7,395 bases of DNA from JBNJEM01 sp051745935 (GCA_051745935.1 JBNJEM010000396.1:1-7395), one strand, 5' to 3'; positions 1 through 5,656 are shown, counted from the first letter of the stretch. A program made the numbers and translations. The notes: generated by a model from the letters alone, not told the origin.

Positions 1-52
1 CGGTTCCGAGAAACATTGCGACAGTTCACAGTCGTCCGTGCTGTACCGCCCG

Positions 53-217
53 TAGCTCGCGAGCCTGATTCACCCACGAGGTGAACTCGTGGGGGTCTGG
101 CCGGTTGGACCCCGCGTTAGCTCGCGAGCCTGATTCACCCACGAGGTGAACTCGTGGGGGTCTGACGGGTTGGACGCCCCGTAGCTCACGAGCCTGATTC
201 ACCCACGAGGTGAACTC
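53..217. repeat. Three tandem copies of a ~65-bp repeat with two palindromes
   Basis: The unit starts TAGCTCGCGAGCCTGATTCA and occurs at 53-117, 118-181 and 182-217. The spacing is 65 and then 64 bp. The third copy stops after 36 bases, with one mismatch to the first. Each full unit has a 10-bp palindrome, GCTCGCGAGC (55-64 in copy 1). It also has an 8-bp perfect stem, CCCACGAG and CTCGTGGG, around the loop GTGAA (73-93 in copy 1, 138-158 in copy 2). Copy 3 has a central mismatch in the first palindrome and has lost the right arm of the second, so it is degenerate or truncated. The spacer part between copies is also repeated, which argues against a CRISPR. The function is unknown; it resembles the interspersed palindromic repeats of planctomycete intergenic DNA. 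Confidence 0.9.
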
Positions 218-333
218 TTCAACGCTTAAACCAAGCACACGCCACAAACCGGGGGCGACCTACTTGCTCTACTTTGTCCAATGTCCGGCTTTTTCATCAG
301 CCCAGGGCTAGGGGGGGCAGGGCTAGCACTCTG

Positions 334-362
334 TTGACGCCTGACAACGTGATGCTTACCAT
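334..362 (+). promoter_or_regulatory. Possible sigma70-type promoter for the 418-654 gene
   Basis: TTGACG (334-339) matches the -35 consensus at 5 of 6 positions. It is followed after exactly 17 bp by TACCAT (357-362), which matches the -10 consensus at 4 of 6. A transcript would start near 369 and give a leader of about 50 nt containing the ribosome binding site. This is a by-eye match only; planctomycete promoters are poorly defined. Confidence 0.35.
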
Positions 363-403
363 CGAAGCTAGTGGGAAGCCATTTTGTGGGCAGGAAGCAA
401 CAT

Positions 404-410
404 AGGAGGA
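404..410 (+). promoter_or_regulatory. Ribosome binding site for the 418-654 gene
   Basis: AGGAGGA lies 7-8 nt before the ATG at 418. This strong Shine-Dalgarno match fixes the start and is the main reason to believe this short gene. Confidence 0.75.
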
Positions 411-417
411 GTTTCAC

Positions 418-654
418 ATGCGCGCCGACGAAGTCCGAGACCTGCTCCGTAAACAGCCTTTCCAGCCCTTTCGCGTTCGTCTGTCCACCGGCCAAGGATA
501 CGAAATCCGCCATCCCGAATTCGCGGCGCTCACCCGCGCCAGCCTCTTCGTGGGCGCCCCGACCGAGAAAGGCCGTCTTCCCGATCGAATGATCCAATGC
601 GATCTATTGCACGTGACCGCGTTGGAGCCCCTCGAACTTTCCAGCTCCTCGTGA
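418..654 (+). CDS. Conserved hypothetical small protein (78 aa), planctomycete type
   Basis: A 78-residue soluble protein with no signal peptide or membrane segment. It opens with an amphipathic helix (MRADEVRDLLRKQPFQPFRV, residues 1-20). A short beta-rich stretch follows with the pattern RLSTGQGYEIRHPEF (about 21-35), and then hydrophobic strand-like segments (SLFVGA near 42-47, DLLHVTALEPL near 62-72). I recall many short planctomycete proteins with the same QPF-PFRV and YEIRHPE signature, but no assigned function. A compact fold of one helix and several strands is inference. The gene has a strong ribosome binding site and a plausible promoter. It is flanked by more than 400 bp of non-coding DNA on the left and 625 bp on the right, so it is probably monocistronic. 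An overlapping minus-strand frame (226-597) has no comparable support. Confidence 0.75.
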   Translation: MRADEVRDLLRKQPFQPFRVRLSTGQGYEIRHPEFAALTRASLFVGAPTEKGRLPDRMIQCDLLHVTALEPLELSSSS

Positions 655-1108
655 CCCCCTCTCGGCCCGTCTCGCTGCGCAGCACGTGAGCCGCCCGCTT
701 CAGATGCCCGAATCGAGACCTCTTTGTTCACTCGTTCACGTGCAAACTCTACCTTGCCCGCACAGTTTCACATTTGCGGCGAGCTGGCGAGTCCATCTGT
801 AAGGATTCCATCAATGGCAGCGCGCCGTCGTGCCGATCATAACAGTGGTCCGCATTTTTCCATCCGTGAATCTTGCCGCTCTTCGCGATTGGATAGCACG
901 GGGTGGCAGGGCCGCCAACCCAATGCGAGCTCCCGCTCGAACAACGTTAGCCCGCTCCCGTTGGTTGCTGGAATTGCGTGAAGAACTGCAAGCTTCTCGC
1001 CGTTAGTAGCACGATAGCCACTTGCAATAGGCCAGGTTGCTGAAGCAGAGCCATGAAACGGCTTTCCGGGAATGTGCGGGCCCGGGGCCTCCGCTGGAGA
1101 AACCGCGA

Positions 1109-1129
1109 CGAGCCACGTACGTGGGCTCG
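1109..1129. promoter_or_regulatory. Near-perfect 21-bp palindrome, possible operator
   Basis: The arms are CGAGCCACGT (1109-1118) and ACGTGGGCTCG (1119-1129). They are exact inverted repeats except for one extra G in the right arm. The central 12 bp, CCACGTACGTGG (1113-1124), are a perfect palindrome. The centre is about 160 bp upstream of the outer-membrane factor start. Dyads of this size are typical of dimeric repressor sites such as those of TetR proteins, which often control efflux genes. No regulator gene is in the window, so the role is inference. Confidence 0.35.
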
Positions 1130-1268
1130 ACGGGCCATGGCCATGCGTTTAATCCGATGCGTGCGAGGACGGCCTGTCATGGCCACTGGCTGCCAACGGC
1201 CAAGTAGAGACGCGCGTCGCACACCGACCAGCTCCGCCCAACCGACACGCCCGGTGCTTCACCATAAT

Positions 1269-1273
1269 GGGAG
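1269..1273 (+). promoter_or_regulatory. Ribosome binding site for the outer-membrane factor
   Basis: GGGAG lies 6 nt before the ATG at 1280. It favours this start over an in-frame TTG at 1373, which has only a weak AGG upstream but would give a more usual signal peptide length. Confidence 0.5.
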
Positions 1274-1279
1274 AAACCA

Positions 1280-3049
1280 ATGCCCGTTCAACTTCAACTC
1301 AGGGATGAGTTGCCGCGTGATGAATTCCGGCGTGCGGGAAGCTCGTCTCGGAATTCTCGCCCATCCAGGTCCTTGTCCCTTCGCGGTGCGGATCTGCTGC
1401 TGATTCCGATGTTGATTTCCGTTCTGCTTACCGGCTGCGGTACCATGAAGAATTGGGCCCGGAACGGCTTCAAGGTCGGCCCGGAATACGGCCGGCCGGC
1501 GGCCCCCGTTTCAGAAGAATGGATTGATGATTATGACGAGCGGATCAGCGCGGAATTGCCTCAAAACCCGATGTGGTGGGAGGTTTTTGATGATCCGATT
1601 CTCGATCAGCTTGTCCAAAGTGTTTACGACCAGAACTTGACACTGCGAGCCGCCGGCATGCGGGTCCTTAACGCCCGCGCCCAACGCGGCATCGCGATCG
1701 GCGGATGGTTTCCGCAGCAACAGAGTCAGTTTGGCCAATTCCGGCGTGATCGCAGGAGTATCACCACGAGCGGGTTGGGCAGTTTGATTGGAAGGGGCCC
1801 GGTGGCGATCGAGCGAGAGTCCACCACTTGGTCCAGCGGCGTCAACATGGCTTGGGAACTGGATATCTGGGGGAAATTCCGCCGGCGCATCGAAGCGGCT
1901 GACGCCAGTCTGGAGGCATCCGTCGAGGAGTACGACGCGGTCTTGGTCAGCCTCGTCGCCGATACCGCCTCGACCTATGTAGAATACCGAACGGCTCAAA
2001 AACGCTTGGCTTATGCCAAAGCGAATGTCCAGGCCCAAAAAGGCTCCTTGAAAATCGTCACGGCTCGACGAGACGCCGGGAAGGTATCCGATCTGGACGT
2101 GGCCCAGACGACGACCACGCTCAAGAACACCGAACAGCTCATTCCACAATTCGAAGCCCAGATTCGCAGCGCCAACAATCGACTCTGCACGTTGCTGGGA
2201 ATCCCGGTGCAAGATCTTTCGGAACAATTGGGTGAAAGGCCGATTCCAACCGCTCCCGCCGAGGTGGCCGTGGGGATCCCCGCCGATTTGCTGCGACGCC
2301 GCCCCGATGTGCGCGCGGCCGAGCGGCAGGTGGCGGCCCAGTGCGCCCAGATCGGCGTGACCACGGCCGACCTCTTCCCCCATTTCTCCATCAACGGCGC
2401 CCTGCAATTCGAGTCGGAACGATTCAAACACCTCGTTTCCAGCGCGGCGAACGCCGGCTATATCGCGCCGGGCTTTCAATGGGATATCCTCAATTATGGC
2501 CGCCTCATCAACGCGGTGCGAGCGGAAGAAGCGCTATTCCAAGACCTCGCCCGCCAGTATCAGCAATCAGTCCTGACCGCCAACGAGGAGGCCGAAACCG
2601 CCATCAACTCGTTCCTCAAGTCACAGGAGCGATTGATTACCAACAGAGAGGCGGTGGTGGCCTCACGCAAAGCGTGGACCATCGGAAAAGATCAGGAGAC
2701 GGAAGGTCTGATCGACTACAATCGCGTCTTTAACCTGGAGGTGCTCAAAGTCCAAGACGAGGATCGTTATGCGACGACACAAGGTGACTTGGCGCAGGCG
2801 TTGATCACCATCTACCGCGCTCTCGGCGGCGGCTGGGAAATCCGGGGCGGCTACACACCAGCGAGCCCCGGAACCGAAACGCCCGCCGATGGCGGCGCGG
2901 CGCCGGAAACTCCCGAGAGCCTGGAAGAACTCGAGAATGACGCGTTCGAGGATGACATACCGGCGCCCGAGGCGATCCGCATGGAAGATCTTGAGGAAGC
3001 GGGCGAGGCCGAACCGGAAGACGACGCGGCCTCGGAAGACACGAATTAA
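1280..3049 (+). CDS. Outer-membrane factor lipoprotein of an efflux system (OprM/NodT/TolC type)
   Basis: The protein has 589 residues. In this family a trimer forms an outer-membrane channel and periplasmic tunnel that works with an RND or ABC pump and an adaptor. The N-terminus has a hydrophobic stretch (about 38-50) ending in the lipobox LLTGC. Cys53 is the predicted lipidated residue, and no Asp follows at +2, so outer-membrane sorting is expected. Next comes NGFKVGPEYGRPAAPVSEEW (62-81). Two OEP-like repeats follow, about 100-310 and 330-515. The first contains the typical WELDIWGKFRRRIEAA (192-207). The second contains GIPADLLRRRPDVRAAERQ (332-350) and GFQWDILNYGRL (398-409). Residues 545-589 form a very acidic tail absent from classic members. 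The 52-residue leader is long: an in-frame TTG at 1373 would shorten it to about 21, but the ATG has the better ribosome binding site. No pump or adaptor gene is adjacent. The substrate is unknown. Confidence 0.93.
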   Translation: MPVQLQLRDELPRDEFRRAGSSSRNSRPSRSLSLRGADLLLIPMLISVLLTGCGTMKNWARNGFKVGPEYGRPAAPVSEEWIDDYDERISAELPQNPMWWEVFDDPILDQLVQSVYDQNLTLRAAGMRVLNARAQRGIAIGGWFPQQQSQFGQFRRDRRSITTSGLGSLIGRGPVAIERESTTWSSGVNMAWELDIWGKFRRRIEAADASLEASVEEYDAVLVSLVADTASTYVEYRTAQKRLAYAKANVQAQKGSLKIVTARRDAGKVSDLDVAQTTTTLKNTEQLIPQFEAQIRSANNRLCTLLGIPVQDLSEQLGERPIPTAPAEVAVGIPADLLRRRPDVRAAERQVAAQCAQIGVTTADLFPHFSINGALQFESERFKHLVSSAANAGYIAPGFQWDILNYGRLINAVRAEEALFQDLARQYQQSVLTANEEAETAINSFLKSQERLITNREAVVASRKAWTIGKDQETEGLIDYNRVFNLEVLKVQDEDRYATTQGDLAQALITIYRALGGGWEIRGGYTPASPGTETPADGGAAPETPESLEELENDAFEDDIPAPEAIRMEDLEEAGEAEPEDDAASEDTN

Positions 3050-3112
3050 CACGGCACGCGTTCCCAGTTGTGAAATGGTCTCGCACCTGGTGTTGACGTC
3101 GCGGGAATACGC

Positions 3113-3119
3113 GGAGGAG
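3113..3119 (+). promoter_or_regulatory. Ribosome binding site for the Cys-rich protein
   Basis: GGAGGAG lies 8 nt before the ATG at 3128, a strong match that fixes the start of this small gene. Confidence 0.7.
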
Positions 3120-3127
3120 TTGTCACC

Positions 3128-3553
3128 ATGAAATGGAAAACCGTCACGTTGGCCGCCGCCGTTTCGCTGCTGACAATGCGCTCGGTTCAAGCGGTGGACT
3201 GGAGCCGAATCTTCCGCGTGAGCGGGGCCGCGCCCACCTGCAGCCAGCCCACGTGTCGTGATGATTACTGCCCCAAACCCATGCCGGAATGGACCGAAAC
3301 CACATGCGTTGGTTGCGACGACTATGTTTCCAAACGGGAACCCCGCATCCCCAGCCCCCGCGGTATCAACCGCTGCGGTGTTGTGTCTGACGATTACACT
3401 CGCAAATGCCCCCCGCCACTTCAGTGCCCACCGCGTGCCGACTTGAAATGCGCGAGGGCCGACACGCCCTGCCATCGCCGCCGCCCTCCAGCCGCTGACG
3501 GTTGTAGCCAGAAACCGTGCCAGGGGTGTCGAGACGAGAGCCATTGCGAATAG
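3128..3553 (+). CDS. Small secreted Cys-rich protein with DDY repeats (141 aa)
   Basis: A clear Sec signal peptide covers residues 1-22: a KWK basic start, the hydrophobic core VTLAAAVSLLTM, and a V-Q-A cleavage site before Val23. The mature part of about 119 residues has 14 Cys and many Pro, Arg and Lys. Three imperfect repeats are visible: TCRDDYCPKPMPE (about 42-54), GCDDYVSKREPRI (about 62-74) and VVSDDYTRKCPPPLQCPP (about 85-102). I recall Cys/Pro-rich exported planctomycete proteins with a DDYC-KP-P repeat, function unknown. Here the middle repeat has lost its Cys after DDY and the third has Thr there, so this copy is degenerate relative to that pattern. It starts 78 bp after the outer-membrane factor and probably shares its transcript, suggesting an envelope role. 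Disulfide bonding or metal binding is possible but unproven. Not a ferredoxin or zinc ribbon: the Cys spacing is irregular. Confidence 0.8.
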   Translation: MKWKTVTLAAAVSLLTMRSVQAVDWSRIFRVSGAAPTCSQPTCRDDYCPKPMPEWTETTCVGCDDYVSKREPRIPSPRGINRCGVVSDDYTRKCPPPLQCPPRADLKCARADTPCHRRRPPAADGCSQKPCQGCRDESHCE

Positions 3554-3574
3554 CCGGATGTGAATGCATGTGTG

Positions 3575-3592
3575 CCGGAAGCCGCGTTCCGG
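3575..3592. terminator. GC-rich hairpin after the Cys-rich gene
   Basis: CCGGAA (3575-3580) and TTCCGG (3587-3592) form a perfect 6-bp stem around the loop GCCGCG, 22 bp after the stop codon. No T-run follows, so it is not a classic intrinsic terminator. It may stabilise the 3' end or act with Rho. Confidence 0.3.
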
Positions 3593-3746
3593 GAGACGGG
3601 CTGAAGAGCGGCGGCGAAAGACGGAGTCCGTCGTACCCGGTTCGCCCCGCGCGGAAACATGACACAATATAAGGCAAGATAACGCTTGGCGCCCGCATGG
3701 CGCGATCCAAACCGCCTCGCCGTATCTCGCGCCCAGCCACTCTCCA

Positions 3747-3896
3747 TCACGCCTCGTCCGCGACTTCGTTGAGGAAATCAACGAAGGCCATCAATTCCCA
3801 CTCCACTCGTTCCAGGCACGGGGCCAGGCCACGCACCAGATATTGGATGCGAGCAAGCTCAAATGCAAACGCACGGGACAAGCCCGCAGCATCCAT
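3747..3896 (-). CDS. Doubtful 49-aa reading frame downstream of apgM
   Basis: The minus strand opens at ATG (complement of 3894-3896), preceded by AGGAG with a 5-nt gap, and stops at 3747-3749. It encodes 49 residues. The C-terminal part looks like a normal helical protein (ELARIQYLVRGLAPCLERVE, about residues 13-32, then WELMAFVDFLNEVADEA). It lies 93 bp after the apgM stop on the same strand, so it could be co-transcribed. The frame remains open upstream to the apgM stop codon itself. Against a real gene: the start and first eight codons fall inside a short repeat that recurs at 7371-7391, and I recognise no family. It may be a real small gene, the remnant of a longer one interrupted by the repeat, or chance. 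Confidence 0.3.
   Translation of the reverse strand: MDAAGLSRAFAFELARIQYLVRGLAPCLERVEWELMAFVDFLNEVADEA
3872..3892 (-). repeat. Copy of a short palindromic repeat (partner at 7371-7391)
   Basis: Read on the minus strand, this matches 7371-7391 at 19 of 21 positions, including the exact 15-mer CGGGCTTGTCCCGTG. At 7374-7392 the sequence forms a perfect 7-bp stem. Here two changed bases break the left arm, so this is a decayed copy. It lies downstream of apgM. Confidence 0.6.
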
Positions 3897-3927
3897 GCGG
3901 GCTCCTGTGTCCAGGCCGTGTAGCGCC

Positions 3928-3939
3928 GCCCGTGAACGG
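3928..3939 (-). repeat. Short repeat shared by the apgM and pgi downstream regions
   Basis: GCCCGTGAACGG on the plus strand is the exact reverse complement of CCGTTCACGGGC at 7290-7301. Relative to its upstream gene, each copy has the same orientation and precedes a copy of the CGGGCTTGTCCCGTG repeat. Twelve bases is short, so chance is not excluded. Confidence 0.4.
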
Positions 3940-3989
3940 CTAGCCTGAATAATCTTGTTGTGGCTTCTTCGTGTCCCGAAAGCACCCGA

Positions 3990-5195
3990 TCACGCGCCGT
4001 ATTTCGCCAGCCGATCGGCATTGGCCAAGGCCAATGACATTAAGTATTTGGCTTCGAACTGGCCCAGCCCCCCCACCACGCATTGCCGCTCGCTGAACGC
4101 CTGACAGGCATCAGGTCGACACCGATCAGAGACCAACAACGTAGGCACCGGATGCCAACTGTGACTCTTTAGATAAGCCGGCGTACTGTGATCCCCCGTG
4201 ATGATCAGCACGTCTGGATTCAACGCCGTAACGCTCGGCACGATCGCATCAAACTCCTCCGTCCGCTTCACTTTCGCGTCGAAGTTGCCGTCCTCCCCCG
4301 TGCTGTCCGTGTACTTGAAGTGCACGAAGAAGAAATCGTAGTGGTCCCAGTTTTCCCTCAGGACCTCAATCTCCTCCTCCAGGCTTGCCGCCTCGCCCAC
4401 GATCTTCATGCCGACCAATTGGGCCAAGCCCTTGTACATGGGATAGCTCGCAATGGCGGCGGCCCGGACCCCATACGCCTCCTCGTAAGAGGGCAAGTCC
4501 GGCTTGGCGGCAAACCCTCGCATGGTTAAGAAATTGGCCTTCGGTTCATCCTTCAACAGTTGGCGGGCCTGCTTCAGGAAGTCCGCCGCCACCCGCGCCG
4601 TCTTACCGCTCGCCTCATTGTCCGCCACCGGCTCCAAGGGGGGACGACCGGTCACCTGCGGATCCGTGTCCGCCACCTCGCCCACCAAGCCCTCGCCACG
4701 GAACACCACCACGAATCGATGCTCCTTGACCGGCTCCACAATAACCTCCACGCCTGGAATGGAGATTTGGCGGAGTGAAATGGCCAGCGGAGCGCTCTCT
4801 TCGGTGGGAATTCGGCCGGCCCGGCGGTCCACGATGTTTCCGTCGCCATCGAGCGTGCAAAAGTTACACCGGACTGCCACGTCCCCCGTCCGTAACTCCA
4901 ACCCCACTCCCGTCGCTTCGAGTGCCCCCCGGCCAATGACGTACCGCAACGGGTCGTAACCGAACAGACCAAGATGGCCTGGGCCACTCCCAGGAGTGAT
5001 CCCATGCAGCACTGGAATGCTGGCCCCCTGCACGCCTCGCTGGGCCAGTTGGTCCAGATTGGGCGTGTTCGCCGTTTCCAGTTCCGTGTGGCCGCTGGGG
5101 GTTCGCGGCAACCCACCGATGCCGTCGGCGACGAGCATCACGATTTTCGAGTCGTTTTTGACGTGAAGTTGGCGAACGAGTTGTTGGATATCCAT
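3990..5195 (-). CDS. apgM: Cofactor-independent phosphoglycerate mutase, archaeal type
   Basis: The 401-residue cytoplasmic enzyme interconverts 3- and 2-phosphoglycerate in glycolysis and gluconeogenesis without 2,3-bisphosphoglycerate. It belongs to the alkaline-phosphatase superfamily and uses two divalent metals and a phosphoserine intermediate. Visible motifs: VADGIGG (22-28, metal ligand Asp24); the HTELETANTPNLDQLAQRG stretch (36-54); TPGSGPGHLGLFGYDP (67-82) with the likely nucleophile Ser70; GRGALEATG (88-96); KYTDSTGEDGNFDAK (294-308); and GDHSTPAYLKSHSWHPVP (334-351) with metal-binding Asp335, His336 and His348. TGEDGN replaces the GHDGD of archaeal members; I recall this form as common in bacterial ApgM. 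The length is normal. On the minus strand AAGGA (5205-5209) lies 9 nt before the ATG, with a second AAGGA just upstream. It is transcribed divergently from pgi. The alternative family label, phosphonopyruvate decarboxylase-related, is a known annotation confusion and less likely. Confidence 0.95.
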   Translation of the reverse strand: MDIQQLVRQLHVKNDSKIVMLVADGIGGLPRTPSGHTELETANTPNLDQLAQRGVQGASIPVLHGITPGSGPGHLGLFGYDPLRYVIGRGALEATGVGLELRTGDVAVRCNFCTLDGDGNIVDRRAGRIPTEESAPLAISLRQISIPGVEVIVEPVKEHRFVVVFRGEGLVGEVADTDPQVTGRPPLEPVADNEASGKTARVAADFLKQARQLLKDEPKANFLTMRGFAAKPDLPSYEEAYGVRAAAIASYPMYKGLAQLVGMKIVGEAASLEEEIEVLRENWDHYDFFFVHFKYTDSTGEDGNFDAKVKRTEEFDAIVPSVTALNPDVLIITGDHSTPAYLKSHSWHPVPTLLVSDRCRPDACQAFSERQCVVGGLGQFEAKYLMSLALANADRLAKYGA

Positions 5196-5204
5196 GGTCT
5201 AAGT

Positions 5205-5215
5205 TCCTTCTCCTT
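5205..5215 (-). promoter_or_regulatory. Double purine-rich ribosome binding site of apgM
   Basis: On the minus strand the leader reads AAGGAGAAGGA just before the apgM start. The proximal AAGGA ends 9 nt before the ATG and supports this start. Confidence 0.65.
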
Positions 5216-5222
5216 CCGGGGT

Positions 5223-5256
5223 ATACATATGGCAACAGATACATACATGTGGCAAC
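5223..5256. promoter_or_regulatory. 14-bp direct repeat in the apgM upstream region
   Basis: ATACATATGGCAAC (5223-5236) and ATACATGTGGCAAC (5243-5256) match at 13 of 14 positions and are spaced exactly 20 bp, about two helix turns. They lie 28-61 bp upstream of the apgM start. Read towards apgM, each begins GTTGCCA, and the outer TTGCCA resembles a -35 box with an AT-rich stretch about 17-20 bp further on. This could be a regulator site overlapping the promoter; both roles are inference. Confidence 0.4.
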
Positions 5257-5342
5257 GACATTCTCCGCCGCAAGTCCGACCAGCCGCGGAATGGGGCGGG
5301 CCCAGTCGCTTTTCCGTCTGAAAAAAACACAACCCGGCGGCG
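5257..5342 (+). repeat. Diverged third copy of the 100-bp repeat
   Basis: GACATTCTCCGCCGCAAGTC and the bases after it match the 100-bp unit at 23 of the first 26 positions. Similarity then decays but is still traceable through a CGGGC..CTTTTCC..CTGAAAA stretch to about 5335. It looks like an older copy, placed directly next to the apgM promoter region. Confidence 0.55.
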
Positions 5343-5362
5343 GTTATGGTGCACGCGATCTA

Positions 5363-5562
5363 AATGGACCGGTCGCGGATGACGTTGTCCGCCGCGAGTC
5401 CGACCAACGGGAGGACGGCTTGCGTCGGGCAGCTTTCCACCCGGAAAAGTCCAACCGCCTGAAATGGACCGGTCGCGGATGACGTTGTCCGCCGCGAGTC
5501 CGACCAACGGAAGGACGGCTTGCGTCGGGCGGCTTTCCACCCGGAAAAACCCAACCGCCTGA
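5363..5562 (+). repeat. Two tandem copies of a 100-bp repeat
   Basis: Unit 1 covers 5363-5462 and unit 2 5463-5562, with a period of exactly 100 bp. Only four differences were found (5411/5511, 5431/5531, 5449/5549, 5450/5550), so the duplication is recent or kept uniform. The unit begins AATGGACCGGTCGCGGATGA and ends CCAACCGCCTGA. Several frames stay open across it on both strands, but the period is not a multiple of three and no start signal is convincing, so it is unlikely to be coding. I see no strong internal hairpin beyond short CCGAC/GTCGG arms. Function unknown. Confidence 0.9.
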
Positions 5563-5656
5563 AATATAACACAAAGGCGCTCAGGCATTCCCGACCTGTA
5601 ACACGTTGGCCGATTGGCGGCCATCTACCTCACAGCCCCTTCCCAGCTGACCTGCC

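Larger units (their letters stand above)
655..1279. other. Long intergenic stretch without a convincing gene
   Basis: This 625-bp gap separates the small hypothetical gene from the outer-membrane factor. Open frames of 85-116 codons exist on both strands (for example 724-981 plus, 947-1222 minus, 1053-1403 plus). They have no good ribosome binding site, are rich in Arg, Ser and Pro, and look like GC-rich shadows. Structural features are an imperfect hairpin at 900-921 (7 of 8 pairs, loop AGGGCC), a near-perfect palindrome at 1109-1129, and the 10-bp palindrome GGCCATGGCC at 1133-1142. The promoter of the outer-membrane factor gene must lie here or further upstream, but I cannot point to one. 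Confidence 0.6.

Noticed and set aside
53..217. CRISPR-like array
   Set aside because: The segments between the conserved blocks are themselves repeated, with no unique spacers, there are only 2-3 units, and no cas genes are visible.
226..597. 123-codon open frame on the minus strand
   Set aside because: It overlaps the 418-654 gene, which has a much stronger start signal, and shows no family features.
947..1403. Open frames on both strands (947-1222 minus, 1053-1403 plus) as small genes
   Set aside because: No good ribosome binding sites, Arg/Ser/Pro-rich composition, and the second overlaps the start of the outer-membrane factor in another frame.
1511..2479. 322-codon open frame on the minus strand
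   Set aside because: It lies wholly inside the well-supported outer-membrane factor gene and is a GC-rich antisense shadow with no recognisable domain.
3611..3633. GACGGA-G-TCCGTC dyad as a terminator
   Set aside because: The arms are separated by a single base, so no hairpin with full pairing can form, and no T-run follows.
2663..3781. 372-codon open frame on the minus strand
   Set aside because: It is antisense to the end of the outer-membrane factor and to the whole Cys-rich gene, both of which have ribosome binding sites and clear protein features; its translation shows no domain.
5363..5562. CRISPR-like array or coding repeat
   Set aside because: The whole 100-bp unit is duplicated without spacers. 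The period is not a multiple of three, so no frame gives a repeating peptide, and no start signal is convincing.
5199..5624. 141-codon open frame on the minus strand across the 100-bp repeats
   Set aside because: Several frames are open here because of base composition. The frame covers the apgM leader and repeats, and its peptide shifts frame from unit to unit.
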